DNA from: Mycolicibacterium mageritense
Lineage (GTDB): Bacteria; Actinomycetota; Actinomycetes; Mycobacteriales; Mycobacteriaceae
Length of the DNA: 64,000 nucleotides
Assembly: GCF_010727475.1 (NCBI RefSeq)
Contig: NZ_AP022567.1
Span: 744,001-808,000 of the forward strand
Reading direction: 5' to 3'
The position numbers and the translations under genes were made by a program. The first letter of the stretch is position 1, and each line of letters begins with the position of its first letter. Under the pieces are notes generated by a model, which saw only the letters and a list, made by a program, of their open reading frames with translations, made no database searches and was not told the DNA's origin. Positions 25,508 through 33,611 of this stretch are shown here, one piece after another.

Positions 25508-26353
25508 TCACCGAGACGTCTCGGCGAGTCCGTAGACCCGCACCGCGGTCGCGGCGGTCTCAGTGGCCACATCCTGCGCAGGCCGGCCCAGCAACTCTGC
25601 CAGTGCCCGAACAGTGTATGGCAGACAATAGGGCTCATTCGGCGCGCCGCGGTACGGATGCGGCGTGAGAAACGGGGCGTCGGTCTCCACCAGCAGCTGC
25701 CCCTCCGGGATGAGGCGGGCGGCTTCCCGCAGGTCATGGGCGTTTCGGAAGCTCACAGTCCCCGAAAGGCTGAGCACCCAGCCGGCCTCGACGCAGGTCT
25801 TGGCCATCTCCGGACCCGACGAAAAACAGTGGAAGATCACAGTCGGCGGCGCCCCTTCGGCGCGCAGCACGTCCAGCACGTCGTCGTCGGCGTCGCGGTT
25901 GTGGATCATCAACGGCTTACCCGTGCGCTTGGCCAGGTCGATGTGCCAGGCGAAGGCCTCGCGCTGCTGCTCGGGTGTCGCGCAGCCGTCGAGTTTCCCG
26001 GGCCAGTACAGGTCCATGCCGGTCTCTCCGACCGCGACGACGCGCGGATGCACCGCGAGGCGTTCCAGCTCGGCGCGGGCCTCGTCGGTGAGTGCGTTGG
26101 CCCGGGTCGGATGCAACGCGACCGCGGCGTACACGCGATCGTCGGCCTCGGTGGCCGTGACGGCCCATTGCGCGGCCGCCAGATCGTCGGCGATGGTCAC
26201 GACCTGCCCGACTCCCACGGCCGCGGCGCGGTCCACGATCGCCTGCACATCGGCGGCGGTTTGCGCGCCGCAAGCGTCGAGGTGGGTGTGTGCGTCGACC
26301 AGCGGCGCCAACGGCTCTGGCGCGGGCGGCTTCTCCCGGCGCTTGGAACTCAC
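25508..26353 (-). CDS. tatD: TatD-family metal-dependent deoxyribonuclease
   Basis: A 281-residue TIM-barrel hydrolase. Metal ligands are visible in DAHTHLD near the N-terminus, GETGMDLYW, HNRDAD, FHCFSS and ETDAPFLTP, all TatD signatures. Members are 3'-5' exonucleases on damaged DNA and some act on D-aminoacyl-tRNA. Two GTG codons lie near the start; the one at 26353 is 6 nt after TAAGGT and so is the likely leaderless start, while 26359 abuts the -10 box. The gene precedes rpfB by about 96 bp on the same strand and is divergent from metG. Confidence 0.93.
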   Translation of the reverse strand: MSSKRREKPPAPEPLAPLVDAHTHLDACGAQTAADVQAIVDRAAAVGVGQVVTIADDLAAAQWAVTATEADDRVYAAVALHPTRANALTDEARAELERLAVHPRVVAVGETGMDLYWPGKLDGCATPEQQREAFAWHIDLAKRTGKPLMIHNRDADDDVLDVLRAEGAPPTVIFHCFSSGPEMAKTCVEAGWVLSLSGTVSFRNAHDLREAARLIPEGQLLVETDAPFLTPHPYRGAPNEPYCLPYTVRALAELLGRPAQDVATETAATAVRVYGLAETSR

Positions 26354-26359
26354 GCCCAC

Positions 26360-26369
26360 ACCTTAGAGT
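26360..26369. promoter_or_regulatory. Overlapping divergent -10 boxes of tatD and metG
   Basis: The minus-strand TAAGGT (26360-26365) and the plus-strand TAGAGT (26364-26369) share the TA at 26364-26365. They place starts at the tatD GTG (6 nt) and the metG ATG (9 nt). Confidence 0.55.
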
Positions 26370-26378
26370 GATTGCCTG

Positions 26379-27938
26379 ATGTCCGAATCACCATCCCCTG
26401 GCGCCGCTCGCCCGTTCTACGTGACCACGGCGATCGACTACCCCAACGGGGCACCACACATCGGTCACGCCTACGAGAAGACGGCGACCGATGCCGTCGC
26501 GCGGTTCAAACGCCTCGACGGCTTCGACGTGCGGTTCCTCACCGGCACCGACGTGCACGGCCAGAAGATGGCCGAGACCGCCGCGGCCGAAGGTATCGCC
26601 GTGGCCGACTTGGCGCGCCGCAACTCCGACGTGTTCGAGAGCATGCAGCGCAAGCTCGACGTGTCGTTCGACCGCTTCATCCGCACCTCCGACGCCGACC
26701 ATTACGAGGCGTGCAAGGAGATCTGGCGGCGCATGCTCGACGCGGGAGACATCTACCTCGGCACCTACGCGGGCTGGTACTCGGTGCGCGACGAGCGCTT
26801 CTTCGCAGAGGACGAGACCGAGGTGCGCGACGGCGGCGCGCGGTTCGCCATCGAGACCGGCACACCCGTCACGTGGACCGAAGAACAGACCTACTTCTTC
26901 AAGCTGTCGGCCTACGCCGACCGGCTGCTCGCCCACTACCGGGCCCACCCCGAGTTCATCGGGCCCGACGTGCGGCGCAACGAGGTGGTCAGTTTCGTCT
27001 CCGGTGGTCTCAAGGATCTGTCGATCTCGCGGACCACGTTCGACTGGGGCGTGCCCGTGCCCGACCATCCCGACCACGTCATGTACGTGTGGGTCGACGC
27101 GCTCACCAACTACCTGACCGGGGTCGGCTTCCCGGACACGTCCGCCGAGGCGTTCGGCAAGTACTGGCCCGCCGATCTGCACATGATCGGCAAGGACATC
27201 ATCCGGTTCCACACCGTGTACTGGCCGGCGTTCCTGATGTCTGCCGGAATCGACTTGCCGCGCAAGGTTTTCGCCCACGGCTTCATCAACGTCAAGGGCG
27301 AGAAGATGAGCAAGTCGGTGGGCAACGTCGTCGATCCGATCGCGCTCGTCGACACCTTCGGCGTCGACCAGGTGCGGTACTTCCTGCTGCGCGAGATCCC
27401 GTTCGGCCAAGACGGCAGCTACAGCGAAGAGGCCATCATCGGCCGCATCAACGCCGACCTGGCCAACGAGTTCGGCAACCTGGCGCAGCGTTCGTTGTCG
27501 ATGGTCGCCAAGAATCTCGACGGCGTCGTCCCGACCCCGGGTGAGTTCAGCGACGACGACAACGCGCTACTCGAGGCGGCCGACGGCCTGTTGGAACGCG
27601 TGCGCGGCTACTTCGACGAGTTGGCGATGCACGTTGCGCTGGAAGCGATCTGGTCGGTGCTCGGCGCGGCCAACCGGTACTTCTCGGCGCAGGAACCATG
27701 GGTGCTGCGCAAGACCGACCCGGAGCGGTTCGCGACAGTGCTCTACACGACGCTGGAGACGGTGCGGATCGCGGCACTGCTCACGCAGCCGGTGATGCCG
27801 GAGTCCACGGCCCGGCTACTCGACCTGTTGGGCCAACCCGCCGACGAACGCACATTCGCCTCCGTGGGCGCCCGAATCAAACCCGGTGTCGCGCTGCCTG
27901 CGCCGACCGGGGTGTTCCCCCGCTACGAGGTGAAGTGA
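26379..27938 (+). CDS. metG: Methionyl-tRNA synthetase
   Basis: A 519-residue class I synthetase charging tRNA-Met. The HIGH motif is PHIGHAY at residues 26-32, and KMSKSVGN lies near residue 309. It has no C-terminal tRNA-binding/dimerisation extension, as is usual for the mycobacterial enzyme. The stop codon is followed after one base by the gdhA start, so the two genes are probably co-transcribed. Confidence 0.98.
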   Translation: MSESPSPGAARPFYVTTAIDYPNGAPHIGHAYEKTATDAVARFKRLDGFDVRFLTGTDVHGQKMAETAAAEGIAVADLARRNSDVFESMQRKLDVSFDRFIRTSDADHYEACKEIWRRMLDAGDIYLGTYAGWYSVRDERFFAEDETEVRDGGARFAIETGTPVTWTEEQTYFFKLSAYADRLLAHYRAHPEFIGPDVRRNEVVSFVSGGLKDLSISRTTFDWGVPVPDHPDHVMYVWVDALTNYLTGVGFPDTSAEAFGKYWPADLHMIGKDIIRFHTVYWPAFLMSAGIDLPRKVFAHGFINVKGEKMSKSVGNVVDPIALVDTFGVDQVRYFLLREIPFGQDGSYSEEAIIGRINADLANEFGNLAQRSLSMVAKNLDGVVPTPGEFSDDDNALLEAADGLLERVRGYFDELAMHVALEAIWSVLGAANRYFSAQEPWVLRKTDPERFATVLYTTLETVRIAALLTQPVMPESTARLLDLLGQPADERTFASVGARIKPGVALPAPTGVFPRYEVK

Positions 27939-27939
27939 A

Positions 27940-29289
27940 TTGAGTGGCCTGCACACCAAACTGCATGACATCTATGAGGAGCTGGTACGGCGCAACGCCG
28001 GTGAGACCGAGTTCCACCAAGCCGTTTACGAGGTGCTGACCAGCCTCGGGCCCGTGGTGACCAAGCACCCCGAGTACGCCGACAACGCGGTGATCCGCCG
28101 GCTGTGCGAGCCCGAACGTCAGATCATCTTCCGCGTGCCGTGGCTCGACGATTCCGGTGCGGTGCAGATCAACCGGGGCTTCCGCGTCGAATTCAACTCC
28201 GCCCTCGGGCCTTTCAAGGGCGGGCTGCGCTTCCACCCGTCGGTGTACCTCGGCATCGTGAAGTTCCTCGGCTTCGAGCAGATCTTCAAGAACTCGTTGA
28301 CCGGCCTGCCGATCGGCGGCGGCAAGGGCGGTTCGGACTTCGACCCGAAGGGCCGCTCCGACAACGAGATCATGCGGTTCTGCCAGTCCTTCATGACCGA
28401 GCTGTACCGCCACATCGGCGAATACACCGATGTGCCTGCCGGCGACATCGGCGTGGGCACGCGTGAAATCGGTTTCCTGTTCGGCCAATACAAGCGGATC
28501 ACCAACCGCTACGAATCCGGCGTGCTCACCGGCAAGGGGCTCACGTGGGGCGGTTCGCAGGTCCGCACCGAAGCCACCGGCTACGGCACGGTGTTCTTCG
28601 TCGACGAGATCCTGCGGGCCAACTCCGACTCTTTCGAGGGCAAGCGTGTCGTGGTGTCCGGCTCGGGCAACGTGGCGATCTACGCGATCGAGAAGGTCCA
28701 CGCGCTCGGCGGCATCGTCGTGGCGTGTTCGGACTCCAGCGGATACGTGGTCGACGAGAAGGGTGTGGACCTCGACATCCTCAAGGACATCAAGGAGATC
28801 AACCGCGGGCGGATCAGCGACTACGTCGAAGCCCGCGCGGGCGCAGCGCAGTTCGTCGAGGGACGCAGCGTGTGGGAGGTGCCGTGCGACATCGCGCTGC
28901 CCTGTGCGACGCAGAACGAGGTGTCCGGTGACGACGCCACGTCGCTGATCAAGGCGGGCTGCCGCATCGTCGCCGAAGGCGCCAACATGCCGTGCACACC
29001 GGAGGCGGTCAAGCTGTTCGGAGAGGCCGGGGTGATCTTCGCGCCGGGCAAGGCCGCCAACGCGGGCGGCGTCGCCACGAGTGCGCTGGAGATGCAGCAG
29101 AACGCGTCGCGTGACTCGTGGACGTTCGAGGAGACCGAGGTCAGGCTGGCCGAGATCATGGGCCGCATCCACGATCGCTGCCTGGCCACCGCCGACGAGT
29201 ACGGCCAGCCGGGCAACTACGTGGCCGGCGCCAACATCGCCGGGTTCACCCGGGTTGCCGACGCGATGGTGGCGCTGGGCCTGGTGTAG
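27940..29289 (+). CDS. gdhA: NADP-specific glutamate dehydrogenase
   Basis: A 449-residue hexameric-type glutamate dehydrogenase (reductive amination of 2-oxoglutarate). The active-site lysine region is PIGGGKGGSDFDPKGRSD near residue 125, with the Rossmann half beginning VVVSGSGNVAIYAIEK near residue 235. The length and motifs fit the small NADP-type enzymes rather than the 180-kDa NAD enzyme also known in mycobacteria. The start is TTG with a good GAGGTGAAG ribosome site that overlaps the end of metG. Confidence 0.95.
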   Translation: MSGLHTKLHDIYEELVRRNAGETEFHQAVYEVLTSLGPVVTKHPEYADNAVIRRLCEPERQIIFRVPWLDDSGAVQINRGFRVEFNSALGPFKGGLRFHPSVYLGIVKFLGFEQIFKNSLTGLPIGGGKGGSDFDPKGRSDNEIMRFCQSFMTELYRHIGEYTDVPAGDIGVGTREIGFLFGQYKRITNRYESGVLTGKGLTWGGSQVRTEATGYGTVFFVDEILRANSDSFEGKRVVVSGSGNVAIYAIEKVHALGGIVVACSDSSGYVVDEKGVDLDILKDIKEINRGRISDYVEARAGAAQFVEGRSVWEVPCDIALPCATQNEVSGDDATSLIKAGCRIVAEGANMPCTPEAVKLFGEAGVIFAPGKAANAGGVATSALEMQQNASRDSWTFEETEVRLAEIMGRIHDRCLATADEYGQPGNYVAGANIAGFTRVADAMVALGLV

Positions 29290-29317
29290 TGATCTAGGCC
29301 ACATCGGCGGCGCGGGC

Positions 29318-29344
29318 TGTCACATATCCGGCGTGGGCGGTGTC
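29318..29344 (+). promoter_or_regulatory. ECF41-type sigma promoter
   Basis: TGTCACA (29318-29324), a spacer of exactly 16 nt and TGTC (29341-29344) match the known ECF41 pattern TGTCACA-N16-CGTC with one change. It sits about 35 nt before the flavoprotein ATG, in front of the operon that encodes an ECF41 sigma factor. Confidence 0.7.
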
Positions 29345-29380
29345 TTGAGGGCACAAGCACCTCGAGAACAGGAGACACCA

Positions 29381-30559
29381 ATGACCCGCACTCATATCGT
29401 CGTCATCGGCGGCGGATACGCCGGAGTGTTGGCCGCAAACCACCTGCAGGCCGGTCGCGATGTGGCGATCACGCTGGTGAACCCGAGGCCCAAGTTCGTC
29501 GAGCGGATCCGGCTGCACCAGCTGGCGGTGGGTGCCGACGATGCCACCGAGCCGTACGACACGCTGCTCGGCGACGGCGTGCGGTTGCTCGTGGACGGCG
29601 CAGAGCACATCGACGCGCAGGCCCGCCGGGTGCAGCTGACATCGGGTGGATCGCTGGACTACGACTACTTGATCTATGCGGTCGGCAGCACGGGCGGCAC
29701 CCCGGCCGGTGTCGCGGGCGCGGCTGAATTCGCCTATCCGATCGCCGAATTCGAGGAAGCCGACCGGCTGCGCCAGCGCCTGCAGGACGTCCCGCTGTCC
29801 GCGCCGGTGGTCGTGGTCGGTGGCGGGCTCACCGGCATCGAGGCGGCAGGCGAGCTCGCCGAGGCAGGCCGCAACGTCACGCTGATCACCGACGTGGTCG
29901 GCGCATCGGTCGGCCCGCAGGCGCGGCGCTCGATCGTCAAGGCCCTGACCAAGCTCGACGTCAAGATCATCGACGGCCCCGAGATCCTGGTCGACGCCGT
30001 GACCGCAGATTCGGTCATCCTGGCCGACGGCAACCGGCTGCCGAGCGCCGCGACGGTGTGGACCGCCGGTTTCGGTGTGCCCGGCCTGGCCGCGGCCAGC
30101 GGGCTGACCACCGACGAGCTGGGCCGGTTGCGCACCGACGAAACCCTCACCAGCGTCGACGATCCGCGCATCGTCGCGGCCGGAGACGCGGCGTCACCGT
30201 CAGGCATCCCGCTGCGCATGAGCTGCCAGGCCGCGGGCCCACTCGGCATCCAGGCCGCCGACACCGTGCTGGCCCGCATCGCGGGTGACGAGCCCAAGAA
30301 CATCAACCAGGCGTTCGCCGGGCAGTGCATCAGCATCGGCCGCAACGCTGGCACCGTGCAGCTGTGCCACTCCGACGACAGCCCGCGCCGGGTCTTCATC
30401 GGCGGACGTACCGGGGCGTTGCTCAAGGAGCAGGTGTGCCGCGCGACCCTGACGTTCATGCGCAAGGAGGGCCGCAAGCCCGGCTCGTACTTCTGGTTCA
30501 AGGGTGACAACCGGGCGCGTCAGCTCGAAGCGGCGCGGCAGGAGACACTGGTGTCATGA
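29381..30559 (+). CDS. NDH-2-like FAD-dependent oxidoreductase
   Basis: A 392-residue two-dinucleotide-binding flavoprotein. The FAD motif is VIGGGYAGV near residue 8 and the NAD(P)H motif is VVVGGGLTGIEAAGEL near 146; the C-terminal FAD contact is AAGDAASPSGIP. It belongs to the NADH dehydrogenase type II / ferredoxin reductase-like group but lacks a hydrophobic C-terminal helix, so it may be soluble. ECF41 sigma genes are typically next to a carboxymuconolactone decarboxylase, oxidoreductase or epimerase gene, and this fills that slot. GGAG lies 7 nt before the ATG, and the stop overlaps the sigma gene by ATGA. Confidence 0.9.
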   Translation: MTRTHIVVIGGGYAGVLAANHLQAGRDVAITLVNPRPKFVERIRLHQLAVGADDATEPYDTLLGDGVRLLVDGAEHIDAQARRVQLTSGGSLDYDYLIYAVGSTGGTPAGVAGAAEFAYPIAEFEEADRLRQRLQDVPLSAPVVVVGGGLTGIEAAGELAEAGRNVTLITDVVGASVGPQARRSIVKALTKLDVKIIDGPEILVDAVTADSVILADGNRLPSAATVWTAGFGVPGLAAASGLTTDELGRLRTDETLTSVDDPRIVAAGDAASPSGIPLRMSCQAAGPLGIQAADTVLARIAGDEPKNINQAFAGQCISIGRNAGTVQLCHSDDSPRRVFIGGRTGALLKEQVCRATLTFMRKEGRKPGSYFWFKGDNRARQLEAARQETLVS

Positions 30560-31458
30560 GCAGTGCGGGCAACTCCGGCGAGCACGCCGAACGGTTCACG
30601 CTGCTGCGGCCGCTGCTGTTCACCATTGCCTACGAAATACTGGGCACGGCAACAGAATCCGACGATGTGCTGCAGGAAAGTTACCTGCGCTGGGCCGAGG
30701 TCGACCTGGCGACGGTGACCGACACCAAGGCCTACCTGGCCAAGTTGGTCACCCGCCAGGCCCTCAACGCGCTACGGGCCGAGACCCGGCGGCGTGAGGA
30801 CTACATCGGCCCGTGGCTGCCCGAACCGCTGCTGCTCGACGAGCGCGACGGCGCGGCCGACGTGGTGCTGGCCGAGTCGGTCTCGATGGCGATGCTGGTG
30901 GTGCTGGAGACGCTGAGCCCCGACGAGCGCGCGGTGTTCGTGCTGCGTGAGGTGTTCGGCTTCAGCCACGACGAAATCGCCTCGGCCATCGGCAAATCCA
31001 GTGCATCGGTGCGGCAGATGGCGCACCGCGCCCGCAACCATGTGCAGTCGCGGCGCAAGCGCTACGACCCCGTCGACCCGCAGGTGTCGACCGAGATCAC
31101 GCAGCGGTTCTTCACGGCCGCGACGACCGGCGACATGACCGCGCTGCTGGAGGTGCTCGCGCCGGATGTGGTGTGGACGGCCGACAGTGACGGCAAGCGC
31201 AGCGCCGCACGCAGGCCGGTGGTCGGGGCCCAGTCGGTGGCCAAGCTGGTGATCGGCCTGATGCGGTTCGTCGGGCAAGGTGGCCGCTTCGAGCCGACGA
31301 CGTACAACAACGCGCCCGCGTTCAAGCTCTACCTCGACGACAGCTTCGAGGGCGTGGTGACCGTCGAGGTCGTGGACGGCAAGATCACCCACTTCTACGC
31401 GATGCGCAACCCGGACAAGTTGACCGGCGTCGACATTCCCCGGGTGATCAGCCGCTAG
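30556..31458 (+). CDS. ECF41-family sigma factor (SigJ-like)
   Basis: A 300-residue ECF sigma factor. Sigma region 2 covers about residues 12-75 and region 4 about 115-165 (FGFSHDEIASAIGKSSASVRQ). A C-terminal SnoaL-like domain spans about 175-290. The NPDKL motif near the end and a DSDGK variant of the DGGGK motif are hallmarks of ECF41, in which this fused domain replaces a separate anti-sigma factor. No anti-sigma gene is nearby. ATGA overlap with the oxidoreductase and the TGTCACA promoter upstream suggest an autoregulated two-gene operon. Confidence 0.92.
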   Translation: MSSAGNSGEHAERFTLLRPLLFTIAYEILGTATESDDVLQESYLRWAEVDLATVTDTKAYLAKLVTRQALNALRAETRRREDYIGPWLPEPLLLDERDGAADVVLAESVSMAMLVVLETLSPDERAVFVLREVFGFSHDEIASAIGKSSASVRQMAHRARNHVQSRRKRYDPVDPQVSTEITQRFFTAATTGDMTALLEVLAPDVVWTADSDGKRSAARRPVVGAQSVAKLVIGLMRFVGQGGRFEPTTYNNAPAFKLYLDDSFEGVVTVEVVDGKITHFYAMRNPDKLTGVDIPRVISR

Positions 31459-31464
31459 TTCCTT

Positions 31465-31526
31465 CGCGAGCAGACAGACAAGAGCACCAATCCGGGCTGA
31501 AATCCGCGATTTTGCGTCTGCTCGCG
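31465..31526. repeat. Second copy of the GAGCAGAC palindromic element
   Basis: CGCGAGCAGAC (31465-31475) and GTCTGCTCGCG (31516-31526) form a perfect 11-bp stem around 40 nt. Inside is a small AAATC/GATTT hairpin. The outer arms are those of the element at 16006-16063. It starts 7 nt after the sigma-factor stop codon. Confidence 0.75.
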
Positions 31527-31547
31527 GGAGGAAGCAAGCTTGGTGGC

Positions 31548-32795
31548 ATGCGAATCGAGCGGCTGGGCGACCTGGGCGATCCCCCGGGTGTGCTGCGCGG
31601 TGTCGCGGCCGCAGCCGCACGGGCCGGGCTCCCGCCGCCTGCCGCGGTGATCGGCGACTGGTTCGGTTCCGGCGCGGTCATCGCGCCGTCGGTCGGCGTG
31701 CAGCCGGTCGCGCCCGAGGCGGCGTTCCCGTGGGCCCCGCGCAGCGTCGGCTCCGATGTGGTCGGCGGCGGCTGGTTCGGCTACCTGTCCTACCCCGATG
31801 CGGGTGCCGACGGCCGCGGGCCCCGCATCCCCGTGGCTGCCGGCGGCTGGTCGGACTGCGTGCTGCGCCAGGATTCCGACGGCCGGTGGTGGTACGAAAG
31901 CCTCACCGACACAACGCTTCCCGAATGGCTTTCGCCGCTTCAACCGACCACGCCCGAGCCGTACACGCTCGACTGGGTGGCACCCGACCGGGAGCACCAC
32001 CGCCGCGGCGTGCTGGCCTGCCTCGACGCGATCGCCGCGGGCGAGGTGTACCAGGCCTGCGTGTGCACGCAGTTCACGGGCCACATCCAGGGTGCGCCCA
32101 TCGACTTCTTCACCGAGACCGCGGCGCGCACCGCGCCGGCCCGGGCGGCGTTCCTTGCCGGCAGCTGGGGCGCGGTCGCGTCGTTGTCCCCCGAGCTGTT
32201 CCTGCGCCGGTCGGGTACCGCGGCGACGTCGAGCCCGATCAAGGGCACGCTGCCGCGCGACGCCGACCCGGCGGGCCTGCTGACGTCGGTCAAGGATGTC
32301 GCCGAGAACATCATGATCGTCGACCTGGTCCGCAATGACCTGGGCCGCGTCGCGATGACCGGGACCGTCACGGTGCCCGAACTGCTCGCGGTGCGGCCCG
32401 CGCCCGGCGTCTGGCATTTGGTGTCGACGGTCGCCGCACAGCTGCCGGTCGACCTGCCGACCGACGCGCTGCTCGACGCGACGTTCCCGCCCGCATCGGT
32501 GACCGGGACACCCAAGTGCCGGGCCAGGCAGCTGCTGCGCCAGTGGGAGCAGTCCCGACGCGGAATCTATTGCGGCACGGTCGGTTTGGCCTCGCCGATC
32601 GCGGGCTTGGAACTCAACGTGGCGATCCGCACGGTCGAGTTCGGCCCCGACGGCTCCGCGGTGCTCGGCGTGGGCGGCGGCATCACCGCGGATTCCGATC
32701 CGGACCGCGAGTGGGACGAGTGCCTGCACAAGGCCGCAAGCATCGTCGAATCATCCCCGCGCGCGCAGCACGGCGTCGTAGAGCTCGCGCCGTGA
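31548..32795 (+). CDS. pabB: Aminodeoxychorismate synthase component I
   Basis: A 415-residue chorismate-binding enzyme making 4-amino-4-deoxychorismate for folate. Family motifs are PIKGTLPR, MIVDLVRNDLGR, ASVTGTPK and GIYCGTVGL, all in the C-terminal two-thirds. The ATG at 31548 is the first start outside the palindromic element. It could be confused with TrpE or salicylate synthase, but the size and the position beside rsmI and pmt match mycobacterial PabB. The 3' end overlaps the convergent rsmI by 45 bp. Confidence 0.9.
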   Translation: MRIERLGDLGDPPGVLRGVAAAAARAGLPPPAAVIGDWFGSGAVIAPSVGVQPVAPEAAFPWAPRSVGSDVVGGGWFGYLSYPDAGADGRGPRIPVAAGGWSDCVLRQDSDGRWWYESLTDTTLPEWLSPLQPTTPEPYTLDWVAPDREHHRRGVLACLDAIAAGEVYQACVCTQFTGHIQGAPIDFFTETAARTAPARAAFLAGSWGAVASLSPELFLRRSGTAATSSPIKGTLPRDADPAGLLTSVKDVAENIMIVDLVRNDLGRVAMTGTVTVPELLAVRPAPGVWHLVSTVAAQLPVDLPTDALLDATFPPASVTGTPKCRARQLLRQWEQSRRGIYCGTVGLASPIAGLELNVAIRTVEFGPDGSAVLGVGGGITADSDPDREWDECLHKAASIVESSPRAQHGVVELAP

Positions 32796-33587
32796 CGGCG
32801 CGCCGGGGTGCTCGGCGATCACCTGCGCGCACGCGTCCTTGACCCGCGCTCCGGCGTCGACCAGCTCCTCGACCTCGGCGACCAGCGTCGGCAGATCGGC
32901 CGTCGGCGTCGCACCTGCCAGCACCACGGTGATCTCCCCGAGCACGCCGTCGGCGGCCCACCCGGCAAGCTCCGCGAGCGTGCCGCGGCGGATCTCTTCG
33001 TGGATCTTGGTGAGCTCGCGGCACACCACGACACGCCGCTGCGGCCCCAGCACGGCCACCGCGTCGCGCAGCGTCTCGGCGAGCCGGCGCGGGGACTCGA
33101 AGAACACGCACGTGCGGGTCTCGTCGGCCAGCGTCTGCAGCCAGGTGTGGCGGGCGCCCGGCTTACGCGGTGCGAAACCTTCGAAGCAAAACCGGTCCGA
33201 CGCCAGACCCGACACCGCGAGCGCGGTCGTCACCGCCGACGGCCCCGGCAGACAGCTCACCGGAAGGCCTGCCTCGACGCAGGCGGTCACCAGGCGGTAG
33301 CCCGGGTCGTTGATCAACGGCATTCCGGCGTCGCTGACCACCAGCACGGTCGCGCCTGCCTTGATCTCGTCGACCAGGCCGGGCACCCGGCTCGCCTCGT
33401 TCTGGTCGAAGAAGCTCAGCACGCGACCCGATGGCGTGACCTCGAGCGACTGCGCCAGCCCGCGAACCCGCCGGGTGTCCTCGGCGGCGATGATGTCGGC
33501 GGTCCGCAGGGCGGTCACCAGCCGCGTGGACGCGTCGGTCGGCTGGCCCAGGGGTGTCGCGCCGATCAGCAGTTTGCCGGGTGTCAC
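32751..33587 (-). CDS. rsmI: 16S rRNA 2'-O-methyltransferase RsmI
   Basis: RsmI methylates the ribose of C1402 in 16S rRNA. The 278-residue protein has the tetrapyrrole-methylase fold: LLIGATPLGQPTD near the start, AEDTRR, VSDAGMPLINDPG near residue 85 and LPGPSAVTTAL near 115. The frame continues far upstream across the pmt gene, which is spurious; the GTG at 33587 lies 7 nt after TAGGCT and begins the conserved MTPGKLLIG sequence. It is divergent from pmt and convergent, with overlap, with pabB. Confidence 0.95.
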   Translation of the reverse strand: MTPGKLLIGATPLGQPTDASTRLVTALRTADIIAAEDTRRVRGLAQSLEVTPSGRVLSFFDQNEASRVPGLVDEIKAGATVLVVSDAGMPLINDPGYRLVTACVEAGLPVSCLPGPSAVTTALAVSGLASDRFCFEGFAPRKPGARHTWLQTLADETRTCVFFESPRRLAETLRDAVAVLGPQRRVVVCRELTKIHEEIRRGTLAELAGWAADGVLGEITVVLAGATPTADLPTLVAEVEELVDAGARVKDACAQVIAEHPGAPSRRELYDAVLRARG

Positions 33588-33594
33588 GCCCGAC

Positions 33595-33604
33595 AGCCTA
33601 CGAT
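33595..33604. promoter_or_regulatory. Overlapping divergent -10 boxes of rsmI and pmt
   Basis: The minus-strand TAGGCT (33595-33600) and the plus-strand TACGAT (33599-33604) share the TA at 33599-33600. Each lies exactly 7 nt from its GTG start (33587 and 33612), so both transcripts should be leaderless. Confidence 0.6.
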
Positions 33605-33611
33605 CGCTTGC

